Positions 1 to 8,991 of a stretch of DNA of 64,000 bases are shown piece after piece. The notes below the pieces were generated by a model. It saw only the letters and a list, made by a program, of their open reading frames with translations, made no database searches and was not told the origin of the DNA. A program made the translations under genes and the position numbers. This stretch comes from Novipirellula artificiosorum (GTDB lineage: Bacteria; Planctomycetota; Planctomycetia; Pirellulales; Pirellulaceae), in assembly GCF_007860135.1 (NCBI RefSeq), contig NZ_SJPV01000002.1, positions 944,122 through 1,008,121 of the forward strand, given 5' to 3'. Numbering within the stretch: the stretch's first letter is position 1; each line of letters begins with the position of its first letter.

Positions 1-963
1 CGAATTGGGACGGACTTCGTTTCCATCGTAGGCAATGATGCTTGCACCACCATCGGCTTCGCTCAGCACGCCATCAGCAACACTGCCCGGCAACGCGGGC
101 GTTTCGCTGCTGAGTTTTAGAGAGGTCGGGTTGGTAATCCCAATCATTCGCAAATCCGAATCCACCGGATGCGGATCGGTTTTCAATTTGTATTGACGGA
201 TCCCATCGTCGTAGCGAATCGCGACGTCGATCGGTTTGTCGGGGTACTCGAGACCTTCGCTAACGATCGCGACCCGCATCTCACGAAAATGCATCTGATC
301 ATCGCTAAGTTCGCCGACCGAAATCACCTGCCCCCCCGGTTCAATCCCCGCACGCCAAGCGGGACCACCTGGGCTCACTCCGCCGATGATCGCGGGATTG
401 TAGGAGACGCCATAGCCAAACGCGATCGCAGCGAACAACACACCGGTCACCAAATTCATCACGACACCGGCACTGATGATGATCATCCGCTGCCAAACCG
501 GTTTTGCGGGATAGCTACGTGGATCAAGCCGTTCCACCTCTTCTTCGCCGTCGCCCGCCTCTCCACCCGATCGGATTCGCTTCGCTTCCTGTTCGGCTTT
601 GCGCGGATCGTCATCTTGGCCGAGCATTTTGACGTAACCTCCAAACGGCAGAATCCCAATCCCGTACTCGGTTTCGCCATATTGGAATTTGCCGAGCGTC
701 CGAGGAAATTTGATGGGCCCGATTTTGATCGGCACGTCAAAGCCCACGTAAAACTTCTCGCATTTGACGCCAAAGGTCTTCGCCGCCAAGAAATGCCCCA
801 GCTCGTGGACAAAAATCACCAAGCCAATGCCTAATGCGACCTGCCCCCACAACAAAATTTGCGTGAGCAATGCCGACACGAAGCCGGTCTCTTCGGTGGC
901 GCCAAGCGGCAACGATTGGGAAATGAAGTCGAGGAACATAAGGGCGTCTGTATTGGAATTCAT
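1..963 (-). CDS. rseP: RseP-type site-2 membrane metalloprotease (M50), 3' end cut by window edge
   Basis: The minus-strand frame is open from an ATG at 963 to the window edge (321 codons seen; C-terminus missing). A hydrophobic helix leads into HELGH, the M50 zinc-binding HExxH, at residues 53-57 if the ATG at 963 is used or 45-49 from a second in-frame ATG at 939; neither has a clear ribosome site. About 150 residues on, a second hydrophobic segment (around MIIISAGVVMNLV) is followed by a PDZ-like region (PGGPAWRAGIEPG), the usual RseP order. Family members cleave anti-sigma factors and remnant signal peptides inside the inner membrane. A charged insert (GEAGDGEEEVE) lies between the zinc site and the second helix. 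The gene starts 17 bases after the dxr stop; dxr-rseP is a widely conserved pairing, so cotranscription is likely. Confidence 0.93.
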   Translation of the reverse strand, partial: MNSNTDALMFLDFISQSLPLGATEETGFVSALLTQILLWGQVALGIGLVIFVHELGHFLAAKTFGVKCEKFYVGFDVPIKIGPIKFPRTLGKFQYGETEYGIGILPFGGYVKMLGQDDDPRKAEQEAKRIRSGGEAGDGEEEVERLDPRSYPAKPVWQRMIIISAGVVMNLVTGVLFAAIAFGYGVSYNPAIIGGVSPGGPAWRAGIEPGGQVISVGELSDDQMHFREMRVAIVSEGLEYPDKPIDVAIRYDDGIRQYKLKTDPHPVDSDLRMIGITNPTSLKLSSETPALPGSVADGVLSEADGGASIIAYDGNEVRPNS

Positions 964-979
964 ATGAAAGTGTCTGGTT

Positions 980-2182
980 TCATTCTCCCGACCTGCGGAG
1001 CGGTCGGTCGACGTTGGCCTGCTTGGCAACCTCTTTACGCGCCCAACGGTCGAGCCGAAGGAGCGTTTCAAGCGTCGGATTTGGCTCGAACGAGTGGTTT
1101 TCTAGACAGGTGCGGCAAGTTGGCACGATGTCAGTAAAGCGAATTTTGCCTTCCAGGAATAGGCCGACCGCCGATTCGTTGGCCGCATTGACCACCGCTC
1201 CGGCCGTTCCACCCGCCGCAGCGACTTCGAAACCGAGGTCCAATGCCGGGAATCGTTCGCGATCCGCCGGTTCGAGGGTCAGATCCCAACGTTGTTCGCG
1301 GTCGAGCGGCGGAACTTGGCAGGCCAATCGCCGTGGATACGTCAAGGCATACTGGATAGGTAAACGCATGTCCGGTGGACTCAGTTGGGCGATCACCGAT
1401 CCATCCTCGAATTCTACCATCGAATGAATAATGGATTGCGGATGCACGACCACCTCGATCGATTCGGCAGGCAAATCGAACAACCAACGGGCTTCGATCA
1501 CCTCCAAAGCCTTGTTCATCATCGTTGCCGAATCGATGGTGATCTTTGGCCCCATGTCCCAGGTGGGATGATCGAGGGCCGAATCCGGCGTCGCCTGATC
1601 CATCTGCGCGGCCGACCAACTTCGAAACGGCCCCCCGCTGGCGGTGAGGATCAATTTTCTCGGTTTGCAGGACTTTTCACCCAAGCACTGAAAAATGGCC
1701 GAGTGTTCGCTATCGATCGGCAGCAATTCCGCGCCACTCTGCATCAACGTTGCATTCACCAGCGAACCGCCCACGACCATCGTTTCCTTATTCGCCAACG
1801 CAACCCGCTTGCCCGATTCAACGGCCGCCAAAGTGCTTTCCAAGCCCGCACGGCCCACGATCGCAGCGACCACGATGTCCACCTCGGGATCACTCGCTAC
1901 CTCGACCAACGCGTCGGGACCCGTGCAAATTTGCATCGCCGCCGTCGCATGGCGTGACCGGAAATGGATGGCCGATTCGGGGTCCGACAACACGACACGC
2001 CGCGGCGGACGATGAAGACCATCAAGTAATTTTGCAAGCAAATCGAGATTGGCGTGACCCGACGCCGCCCACAAATTCCATTGGTTCGCCCCGTCGATAC
2101 GATCAAGATGCTGCAGAACGTCCAGCGTGGCGGTGCCGATGCTGCCGGTTGCCCCCAAAACAGCAACGTTTTGTGTCGCCAT
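980..2182 (-). CDS. dxr: 1-deoxy-D-xylulose 5-phosphate reductoisomerase
   Basis: Converts DXP to 2-C-methyl-D-erythritol 4-phosphate with NADPH, the committed step of the MEP isoprenoid pathway, in the cytoplasm. From the ATG at 2182 the protein has 400 residues, close to the family norm of about 400, and begins [16 protein letters not shown], placing the NADPH-binding GATGSIG loop at residues 10-16 as expected. An in-frame ATG at 2227 would add 15 atypical residues. Other family blocks are [11 protein letters not shown], the acidic metal site [19 protein letters not shown], and the [20 protein letters not shown] block. The gene is complete with no missing catalytic segment. It lies directly upstream of rseP and diverges from ftsH across about 260 bases. 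Confidence 0.97.
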   Translation of the reverse strand: MATQNVAVLGATGSIGTATLDVLQHLDRIDGANQWNLWAASGHANLDLLAKLLDGLHRPPRRVVLSDPESAIHFRSRHATAAMQICTGPDALVEVASDPEVDIVVAAIVGRAGLESTLAAVESGKRVALANKETMVVGGSLVNATLMQSGAELLPIDSEHSAIFQCLGEKSCKPRKLILTASGGPFRSWSAAQMDQATPDSALDHPTWDMGPKITIDSATMMNKALEVIEARWLFDLPAESIEVVVHPQSIIHSMVEFEDGSVIAQLSPPDMRLPIQYALTYPRRLACQVPPLDREQRWDLTLEPADRERFPALDLGFEVAAAGGTAGAVVNAANESAVGLFLEGKIRFTDIVPTCRTCLENHSFEPNPTLETLLRLDRWARKEVAKQANVDRPLRRSGE

Positions 2183-2440
2183 GTCTCGATTTGCTTCGCT
2201 AGGCGGCATGGGCTTCGGCAGAACCATTTTGATGAAAAGTGTGTAACAACGGCACAGCCGGTCTTAACGTTACGACCCGCTCAGGAAAAGAGTTCCCACA
2301 AGATAGACTTGTCGGCGAGCATAGGCAATCAAACAATGCCTAACGAGACTGGGGTGGCAGCCCTGGCAGCCGGCTCTCAGTCGATTCGATTCACGGTCAC
2401 CGTTTCAGCGGACCACCGTCATTCTTCCCTTGGAAACCCA

Positions 2441-4558
2441 ATGAGCGACGAAAAGCGACGAAAACCCACTAGCAACGAAACACGTGGTGGCGGAAACATG
2501 TGGTTCGTGCTCGCCGCAATCATCTCAGCAGTCTTGATCAGCGCATTTTGGTTCGGAAATACCGAGCAACGACTCCGTTACCCCGATCTGCTGGCACTGC
2601 TGAAAGAGCAGTCCCGCTCGCTTGCGACCGAGCAGCCGCAAGGGGACCCGAATGTGAACCGCGAGAGTGCGGCGACCGAGGATGCGGAAGCCGAAACCGA
2701 CGATGGCGTGATCGTGGTTCCGTCGATTGCCGATTCGTCGCGCCAGATCGAGTACAGCAATCCGCAAGACATCCTGGTCGCCGAGGACATGATCACCGGC
2801 ACCGTGCTCTACCGCGAACTCAAAAAACAAGGCGACTTATCAGCCTCGCCGCGGACACGTGTGAAGTTCGAGACCATCCGGACGATGCGGAACGAAGCCG
2901 AAGACGCTCAATTGGCCGAATTGCTCGAGTCGTCGGGCGTCGTTTGGGACAATGACCGACCGAGTCGTTTTTTTGAAGACCATTGGCCAGAACTGCTGAT
3001 GATCGGTGTCTTGGTGATGTTGGGCATCATGATGCTGCGGCGAATGGGTGGCGTCGGTTCGCCGATGTCGTTTTCTCGCAGCCGAGGCAAGCTTTACGGT
3101 CAAGAGGATTTGCCGGTCACGTTCGGAGACGTTGCCGGGATCGAAGAAGCGATCGATGAGGTCCGCGAGGTGGTCGATTTTTTAAAGAACAGCGAAAAGT
3201 ACCAAGCGCTCGGCGGTCGGATTCCCAAGGGAGTCCTGTTGGTTGGCCCTCCAGGAACCGGTAAGACATTGCTCGCCAAAGCGATCGCGGGCGAAGCGGG
3301 GGTTCCGTTCTTTAGTCTGTCCGGCAGCGATTTTGTTGAGATGTTTGTCGGCGTTGGAGCGGCTCGTGTGCGCGACATGTTCCAACAAGCAACCAGCCGT
3401 GCGCCGTGCATTATCTTTATCGATGAGCTCGACGCATTAGGGAAGAGTCGCAGCGGCAGCGTCGTCGGCGGCCACGACGAACGCGAACAAACCCTCAACG
3501 CATTGTTGGTGGAAATGGACGGTTTCGATTCGAATTCGGGCGTGATGATTGTTGCGGCAACCAATCGACCCGAAACACTCGACCCGGCGCTGTTGCGTCC
3601 TGGACGTTTCGATCGACATGTCTTGGTCGATCGGCCTGATGTTGGCGGCCGTGAAGAAATCTTGAAGGTTCATGTCAAGAATGTTCGTTTGGACGATTCC
3701 GTGACGCTGAGGGATATCGCGTCGATTACACCTGGATTCGTCGGAGCCGATCTGGCCAACCTCGTGAATGAAGCGGCGTTGTTGGCTGCCCGTGCGAATC
3801 TCCAAACCGTGGGCATTGAGCAATTCAACGAAGCCGTCGAACGCGTGACCGCGGGCTTGGAGAAAAAGAACCGGGTGATGAACGAGGATGAAAAGATCCG
3901 CGTTGCTTATCACGAATCGGGCCACGCGGTCGTTGCCGCAGCGTTACCCAACACCGATCCGGTCCACAAGGTTAGCATTATTCCACGAGGCTTAGCCGCT
4001 CTGGGATACACCATGCAGCGACCAGAGTCCGAGCGTTATTTGATGACCAAGGCCGAGTTGGAAAGCAACATGAAGGTGCTGCTCGCGGGAACCTTGACCG
4101 AAGAAATGATTTTCCAAGACATCAGCACGGGAGCTCAGAACGACCTGGAACGTTGTACCGAAATCGCCCGCAGCATGGTGATGGATTACGGAATGAGCCG
4201 ACTCGGACGAATCAATTTTCGGCGCAGCTCACGATCCCCCTTCTTAGCCGGTGGTGGAGGCGATGGGTTTCAAATGATGCACAGTGATGAAATGGCAAAA
4301 ATGATCGACAAGGAAGTGGCCAGAATCATCGAAGACGCCTTGGTGCAAACCCGCGAGATCTTAGAGCAGCGTCGTGATGTCCTCGAAGCGGTGACCCAGA
4401 AGCTCTTGGATGTTGAAGCCATCGATAGCGACGAGCTGATGCGGTTGATTAAAGAGCATTCGCGGGGCCCGTGGTTGGTTCCTGGAACCGTCACCGCGAA
4501 ACCACGAGCGGTGATCGCACCCGACACCAGCGCAACGGACGCTGCTGAGGGAACGTAG
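2441..4558 (+). CDS. ftsH: ATP-dependent zinc metalloprotease FtsH
   Basis: Membrane-anchored AAA+ protease that extracts and degrades misfolded membrane and regulatory proteins as a hexamer. From the ATG at 2441 there are 705 residues: transmembrane helix 1 at about 20-38, a periplasmic segment of about 140 residues rich in acidic positions, helix 2 at about 182-204, Walker A GPPGTGKT at 269-276, Walker B IIFIDE at 324-329, the second region of homology ending RPGRFDR, and the zinc site HESGH at 491-495, with the third ligand region [10 protein letters not shown] following. The open frame extends upstream to 2054, but that part overlaps dxr on the other strand and lacks protein-like character, so 2441 is chosen. 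The C-terminus is moderately extended (ATDAAEGT). Confidence 0.96.
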   Translation: MSDEKRRKPTSNETRGGGNMWFVLAAIISAVLISAFWFGNTEQRLRYPDLLALLKEQSRSLATEQPQGDPNVNRESAATEDAEAETDDGVIVVPSIADSSRQIEYSNPQDILVAEDMITGTVLYRELKKQGDLSASPRTRVKFETIRTMRNEAEDAQLAELLESSGVVWDNDRPSRFFEDHWPELLMIGVLVMLGIMMLRRMGGVGSPMSFSRSRGKLYGQEDLPVTFGDVAGIEEAIDEVREVVDFLKNSEKYQALGGRIPKGVLLVGPPGTGKTLLAKAIAGEAGVPFFSLSGSDFVEMFVGVGAARVRDMFQQATSRAPCIIFIDELDALGKSRSGSVVGGHDEREQTLNALLVEMDGFDSNSGVMIVAATNRPETLDPALLRPGRFDRHVLVDRPDVGGREEILKVHVKNVRLDDSVTLRDIASITPGFVGADLANLVNEAALLAARANLQTVGIEQFNEAVERVTAGLEKKNRVMNEDEKIRVAYHESGHAVVAAALPNTDPVHKVSIIPRGLAALGYTMQRPESERYLMTKAELESNMKVLLAGTLTEEMIFQDISTGAQNDLERCTEIARSMVMDYGMSRLGRINFRRSSRSPFLAGGGGDGFQMMHSDEMAKMIDKEVARIIEDALVQTREILEQRRDVLEAVTQKLLDVEAIDSDELMRLIKEHSRGPWLVPGTVTAKPRAVIAPDTSATDAAEGT

Positions 4559-4608
4559 CACAACCTCTGCTTCCGTTTGCCGCTTGCGAAGTTCGCGAGC
4601 GTCTTCGA

Positions 4609-4905
4609 GGGGGTTTCGTTTGGTCATGCTTGGTTCGTTTGTGGGTAGACAGGTATTGGGTTCAACCCTCTCCCTCGCTGCGCTCGACCTCTCCCAAATG
4701 GGAGAGGTAAACAACCCCTGCCCGCGCAGCGGGAGGGGGCGAATGCAGCGATGGGGTTTCGTTTGGTCATGCTTGGTTCGTTTGTGGGTAGACAGGTATT
4801 GGGTTCAACCCTCTCCCTCGCTGCGCTCGACCTCTCCCAAATGGGAGAGGTAAACAACCCCTGCCCGCGCAGCGGGAGGGGTCGAGCGCAGCGAGGGGGA
4901 GGGCC
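4609..4905. repeat. 143-bp direct duplication of a GC-rich hairpin repeat
   Basis: Two near-identical blocks start at about 4609 and 4752 (offset 143). Each contains a variable lead (GGGTTTCGTTTGGTCATGCT), then paired hairpin arms CTCTCCC...GGGAGAGG, then CCCCTGCCCGCGCAGCGGGAGGGG. The second copy continues into GTCGAGCGCAGCGAGGGGGAGGGC. The same building blocks occur at 63.08-63.33 kb and 63.74-63.88 kb. The stretch 4559-4930 holds only this repeat and no credible gene. Confidence 0.85.
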
Positions 4906-4930
4906 CAGAGGGAGCCGCCGCCGGGAACTC

Positions 4931-6190
4931 TCAGCAATCTTCCCCGCGCGCGCGTGCGAGAACCGTGACAGACCACGCGTGAATCGAACGCAAGGGTTCC
5001 GCTTCATCGCAACGTGGAACGAAAAGACGCACCGCGTTGCGTCCGAGTTGGGTCAAGTCGACCGAGCCGTTCGATCGCCATTCGTGCTCGTCCGTCCAAT
5101 CATACGTTTTCCCTTTGGCTTGGAACCGGAACTGGTTCTCCTCCGGCAGTAGCTTGCGGTCTTTCGGATCGCCATAGATCACGGGCTGGATCCCGATTCG
5201 TTTGGCCGCCTCGATCGCAATGGCAACACCGTAGGGCTCATTGTCCCAGCGACCCAAGTGCGGTCGAAACGTTCGCTTGCTTAATCGCTGCGATAACGAG
5301 GTGTGTGAAAAGCAGACGACGGGATATCGCTTGTCACTCGCGATCGTGTTAGCGACAAGCATTCCGCTACGAGCGATTCTCCTAAGCGTGTCGAACGCCG
5401 TTCGCTCCGTCAAAGAAGCGTTGCCGATCAGCAGATCGTCTTGGTACTGGTGCTCCGTTTCCCCCGGCCAAGCTCCGGAGCAGCCGCGCGTGCAGTGAAT
5501 CAACCAGCCGTCGGAGTCATGAATCCAACGATCATCGGAATCCACTCTTACACCCTGACTTCTCGGAGCCGCCTTGGCACTTCGGTCGTCTTGATCCTCA
5601 CTCGCGAAGTACCACCCAATGGCTCCCGCAGCAATCAGTTCCGTCGCCGCCGTCTTGTAATCTGGCATGACCGCCACACGCGTCGACGACGCAGGGGCCG
5701 CTTGGATTCTTGCACGCAGACAACTTGCAATCGATCCACGTTGGCGGACATAAATCCCATCGACGAAATCCGCCAACGCGATCACCCAGGCGTCTCGCGT
5801 CCAGGCCGATCGAGCCGTGGCTTGAACCTCGCAAACGGAGTCCTCGGTGTCGGTTGCCAATGGAGGTGGTTTGTTCACCCAGATGCGGACGCAGGGCACC
5901 TTGAAAATCGCGGCAGCGCGGAGCGCCAAGGGCTCGATGGCCGACCCCGCCGCGACCAGCAAGCGGGCTTCTTTGCGGCGCAGCTCATCGATCCGTCGAG
6001 CGAGAAATCGACTGACTTCGCGGTGCAGCTTCATGTCGTGTCCCAGCCGGCTGCTGACCGGTGCGACAAGAGGCCGCGGGTCGGCGAGCCAATCACTTGA
6101 GGAAAACGCAACCGTGCTGATCGACTCCCTTGTGAAGGCCTGAAGTCGCTTGAGCCGTCGTTCTTGGTTGATGCTCGATTGATCGGTCAC
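4931..6190 (-). CDS. Conserved-looking hypothetical protein, 419 residues
   Basis: I do not recognise this family. The frame starts with GTG at 6190, six bases after GGGA, and has no signal peptide or membrane helix, so a cytoplasmic protein is likely. Residues of about 75-110 (LLVAAGSAIEPLALRAA) look like a Rossmann-type strand-turn-helix. The C-terminal third has the pattern VVCFSHTSLS ... RWDNEPYGVAIAIEAAKRIGIQPVIYG ... DEHEWR ... FVP (each part separate), which resembles the layout of DUF2971/Abi-like proteins (cysteine-rich start, EPYG block, late EWR). This resemblance is from memory and weak. It is monocistronic: downstream is the intergenic repeat and upstream is a divergent esterase. 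Cysteines and tryptophans are spread evenly and codon usage does not look foreign. Confidence 0.75.
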   Translation of the reverse strand: MTDQSSINQERRLKRLQAFTRESISTVAFSSSDWLADPRPLVAPVSSRLGHDMKLHREVSRFLARRIDELRRKEARLLVAAGSAIEPLALRAAAIFKVPCVRIWVNKPPPLATDTEDSVCEVQATARSAWTRDAWVIALADFVDGIYVRQRGSIASCLRARIQAAPASSTRVAVMPDYKTAATELIAAGAIGWYFASEDQDDRSAKAAPRSQGVRVDSDDRWIHDSDGWLIHCTRGCSGAWPGETEHQYQDDLLIGNASLTERTAFDTLRRIARSGMLVANTIASDKRYPVVCFSHTSLSQRLSKRTFRPHLGRWDNEPYGVAIAIEAAKRIGIQPVIYGDPKDRKLLPEENQFRFQAKGKTYDWTDEHEWRSNGSVDLTQLGRNAVRLFVPRCDEAEPLRSIHAWSVTVLARARGEDC

Positions 6191-6352
6191 CGTGAATCCC
6201 AGCGATTTTGGGCTCGCAACGTAAAACCTCTGTCTAACTTAGTGTATCGCGATTCCAGCAGTCTTGCCGAACACCGCCTCCCGTGGTGACAATGGGCAGC
6301 CTGCGACGTTTGCGTTGGCCTGTATTTTCTTCTGTCCGAGGACGCCCCCACG

Positions 6353-7327
6353 ATGATGAGTCGAACTGATTACCGACCGCGGCAGCATCGATTTGCTAAG
6401 TTTTCAATCAGCCTGGTCCTTTGCATGCTGTCCTCAGTCACGACACCCTTGGTGACCGCTGAGGAACCGGCTGCCGTAGCGGCAAAGGTGGCCGAGGCGG
6501 ACGCAGTGGTTCCCGTTTGGCCAACGGATCCTCCGGCCTGGAACGCTCCGACGATGGCTGAACAGGATACCAGTGGCCCGGATGGTCGCAACGTTGCGGG
6601 AAAATCGGTCATTCGGCTCGGGTATGTGACAAGCCCCGAACTCCACATCTATCGAGCAAAGGCGGGTGTCCAATCGGACACCGCCGTCGTGGTTTGCCCC
6701 GGTGGGGGCTATTCCATTTTGGCTTGGGACCTCGAAGGAACCGAGATTGCTGAACTGCTGCAAGAAATGGGCGTCACCGCGGTCGTGTTGAAGTATCGCG
6801 TTCCGTCGCGGGGCGAAGCCGAATCATGGAAACCAGCCGTCCAAGATATCCAACGAGCGATCAGCTTAGTGCGTGCAGGAGCCATTCCAGAAGTCAAGGT
6901 TTCCAAAGTCGGCGTGCTCGGCTTTTCAGCTGGCGGAAACGCGTCCGCTCGGGCTGCTACCGCGACCCAGCGGCACTACGACTCGGTCGATTCTCACGAC
7001 CAGCAGAACTATCTGCCCGATTTTGCCGTTCTGGTCTATCCTGCTTGGCTGGTGGAGAAAGACAATCCGACCCAATTGATTGATGGCATCACGGTCAGCG
7101 ACCAGACGCCGCCAATGTTCTTTGCCCATGCTCGCAACGATGGGATCAGTTGCTTGAACAGCATCACGTTGTTTACGGAATTGCAGAAGCGAGACAAACC
7201 AGCGTCGCTGCATGTGTTTTCAGGCGGTGGTCACGGCTTCGGAGCTCGCCCGAACGATCAAGAAACCGATGCTTGGCCTGAATTGTTAGAATTGTGGATG
7301 CGTGAGCAGGAGTGGCTAGGGAAGTGA
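6353..7327 (+). CDS. Secreted alpha/beta-hydrolase (acetyl-xylan-esterase-like)
   Basis: Exported esterase of the BD-FAE/COG0657 type, probably acting on acetylated polysaccharide or small esters outside the cytoplasm. A signal peptide covers about residues 1-36 (hydrophobic core SISLVLCMLSS, then VTAEEP). The oxyanion-type VCPGGGYS motif precedes the nucleophile elbow GFSAGG with Ser192. Asp263 in ARNDGI and His294 in GGGHGFG complete a plausible Ser-Asp-His triad. Length (324 residues) fits the family. Two adjacent ATGs begin the frame (6353 and 6356). It overlaps the next gene by 16 bases if that gene uses its GTG, so the two may be cotranscribed although their roles look unrelated. Substrate is not determinable from sequence. 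Confidence 0.88.
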   Translation: MMSRTDYRPRQHRFAKFSISLVLCMLSSVTTPLVTAEEPAAVAAKVAEADAVVPVWPTDPPAWNAPTMAEQDTSGPDGRNVAGKSVIRLGYVTSPELHIYRAKAGVQSDTAVVVCPGGGYSILAWDLEGTEIAELLQEMGVTAVVLKYRVPSRGEAESWKPAVQDIQRAISLVRAGAIPEVKVSKVGVLGFSAGGNASARAATATQRHYDSVDSHDQQNYLPDFAVLVYPAWLVEKDNPTQLIDGITVSDQTPPMFFAHARNDGISCLNSITLFTELQKRDKPASLHVFSGGGHGFGARPNDQETDAWPELLELWMREQEWLGK

Positions 7328-7986
7328 GTGCTAGTAGTAACACCGTCATGATGGAAATTGGCGACGCGCCGATCAAGCTTGACCAGGAGTGGGCCAATGC
7401 GCTGACCCATGGCGTTGCAACGATCGTTTCGATTGTTGCTGCCACCCTATTGATCGGCCGAGCCGCCACCGTTGATGCCGGATTGTCCATCGCATGTGCG
7501 GCCTACATGGCCGGAGTGATCGGCACGTTTGCCTGTTCGACACTGTCTCATTTGATCCTTCGTCAACCGATGCTCGATACGCTTCGCGCATGGGATCAGG
7601 CGATGATCTACACCATGATTTCAGGAACGTACACCCCCATCGTGTATGCCTGTGCCCCCGACACCGTACGAACCCCATTGCTGGTCGCGATCTGGGTCAC
7701 CGCCGCAGTCGGCTTTTTGGGAAAAATCTTCCTGCGGCATCGCATCAATTCAATCAGCACCGCGTCCTATCTGCTATTGGGTTGGTTGCCATCGATCCCG
7801 TTGATCGGGCAAATCCCCTCCTCACTGATCACCGCGATGTTTATCGGCGGATTGCTCTACTCCTTCGGAGTGGTGTTGTTGATCAATGACAGTCGCTTGC
7901 GTTACCTGCACGCCCTTTGGCATGTCAGCGTGATGCTGGCCGCGTCCTGTCATTTCCTAGGGATCTACTGGTTCTTGTTGGGGTAA
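7312..7986 (+). CDS. Hemolysin III / PAQR family seven-helix membrane protein
   Basis: Integral membrane protein of the HlyIII (YqfA/PAQR) family, proposed metal-dependent hydrolases or membrane-homeostasis proteins. Diagnostic residues are present: EWANALTHG at the start of the core, STLSH in helix 2, D..MIYTMISGTYTP in helix 3, and the C-terminal block HALWHVSVMLAASCHF giving the two His zinc ligands. About seven hydrophobic helices fit in 224 residues. The GTG at 7312 overlaps the esterase by 16 bases; ATGs at 7348 and 7351 are equally possible and would remove 12-13 nonconserved residues. The name 'hemolysin' is historical and should not be read as a toxin function. Confidence 0.9.
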   Translation: MAREVSASSNTVMMEIGDAPIKLDQEWANALTHGVATIVSIVAATLLIGRAATVDAGLSIACAAYMAGVIGTFACSTLSHLILRQPMLDTLRAWDQAMIYTMISGTYTPIVYACAPDTVRTPLLVAIWVTAAVGFLGKIFLRHRINSISTASYLLLGWLPSIPLIGQIPSSLITAMFIGGLLYSFGVVLLINDSRLRYLHALWHVSVMLAASCHFLGIYWFLLG

Positions 7987-8199
7987 GGCCGAACGATGCC
8001 GATCCCATAGAGCATCGAGATTTTCGGCAAGTGCCGATGCGTCACCCACCAACAGCCAATAACGATAGCGGTAGCTCGCTGCGGGTCCCAAGTTCGCTCG
8101 ATCGATCGGAGCGATCAAGGTGGCGAGCAAGCGGTAACGTTGAGGCATGGTCATCAGGATCCGAAAAAAGGTGAACTCAGCATCGACTCGATCGATCAC
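7957..8199 (-). CDS. Possible small protein, 80 residues, unknown
   Basis: A GTG at 8199 opens an 80-codon frame that overlaps the end of the upstream membrane-protein gene by 23 bases and the end of the convergent HlyIII gene by 30 bases. The composition looks protein-like (PQRYRLLATLIAPIDRANLG, ALAENLDALWDRHRSA) and the tight overlap fits translational coupling. There is no recognised domain. ATGs at residues 16 and 18 are alternative starts. Without this gene, 7987-8176 would be empty, so it is kept at moderate confidence. Confidence 0.45.
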   Translation of the reverse strand: MIDRVDAEFTFFRILMTMPQRYRLLATLIAPIDRANLGPAASYRYRYWLLVGDASALAENLDALWDRHRSALPQQEPVDP

Positions 8200-8950
8200 T
8201 TACCGTCGTTCCGCGTTGATGCTGCCGAACCAAGATCATCGTCGTCAACGCGATGGCTGCAAGAGCGCTTTGCGGGGTCCAACACAGAAAGATCCCTTTC
8301 AGCACCTTGTCGAACTCCATGCCCAGCCCATGTCCGACGGCAATGGCGACCGCAATCAGCGTGAAGGCAGCTGGCGTGATGATGGCGACTCGGCGTTGCC
8401 ATGACAAACGACGTGGCAACATCGCAATGGCCACCAAACAGATCGGTCCAAGGACGTAAATGGCAACGAGGGTCTCGGGATGAATGGCCAACTTGCTCGC
8501 GACCGCTGCGAACACCGCAGCGAGGGTCGTGGCGACCATCAATCCAAACAGACTGAACTGCACCGGTTGCTGCATCGGGTTTGACTCTTCGGCATCCAGT
8601 GCTTCGACCAAACGATTGAGCCGATCATGCTTCGACACTGCGAGGAGCCCCAAGACCATTCCCAAGGCGGCAGCGACCAAAATATTGAGCCCCATCGCAG
8701 CATAGTCGGCAAACAGCCCACCATAGGTCCGGCCGCCTTCCCAAATCACAAAAGGAAACCCAATCGCTTCGGCATTTGATTTCGGCTTGCCAATCAGGCT
8801 ACTCCAATCACTCGAACGGACGAAGTATGACAATGCATTGACCGTCGCCATGATCAACATGCCGACCGCTGTAGCTCGCAGGAACCAGCGCACCCGCGTA
8901 CCGGTCAGCGGGGTTGTTGAAGCGGCGGTGTCGTGATCATTCAAACGCAA
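8177..8950 (-). CDS. Multi-pass membrane protein of unknown function
   Basis: The 257-residue frame begins with TTG at 8950, three bases after AGGA, or at a second in-frame TTG at 8944 with better spacing. The predicted architecture is a short polar N-terminus, one helix (VGMLIMATVNALSYF), a loop with YGGLFADYAAMGLN, a second helix (ILVAAALGMVLGLLAV), a polar linker, then four further hydrophobic segments ending ALAAIALTTMILV. No catalytic motif or known family is recognised. The FSLFGLMVATTLAAVFAAVA segment is of a kind common in planctomycete membrane proteins of unknown role. It is followed by, and overlaps, a possible 80-residue gene. Confidence 0.8.
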   Translation of the reverse strand: MRLNDHDTAASTTPLTGTRVRWFLRATAVGMLIMATVNALSYFVRSSDWSSLIGKPKSNAEAIGFPFVIWEGGRTYGGLFADYAAMGLNILVAAALGMVLGLLAVSKHDRLNRLVEALDAEESNPMQQPVQFSLFGLMVATTLAAVFAAVASKLAIHPETLVAIYVLGPICLVAIAMLPRRLSWQRRVAIITPAAFTLIAVAIAVGHGLGMEFDKVLKGIFLCWTPQSALAAIALTTMILVRQHQRGTTVSDRSSRC

Positions 8951-8991
8951 TTATCCTGACGTCAAACAGCAGGTGCCTTCGCCGACCCTGC

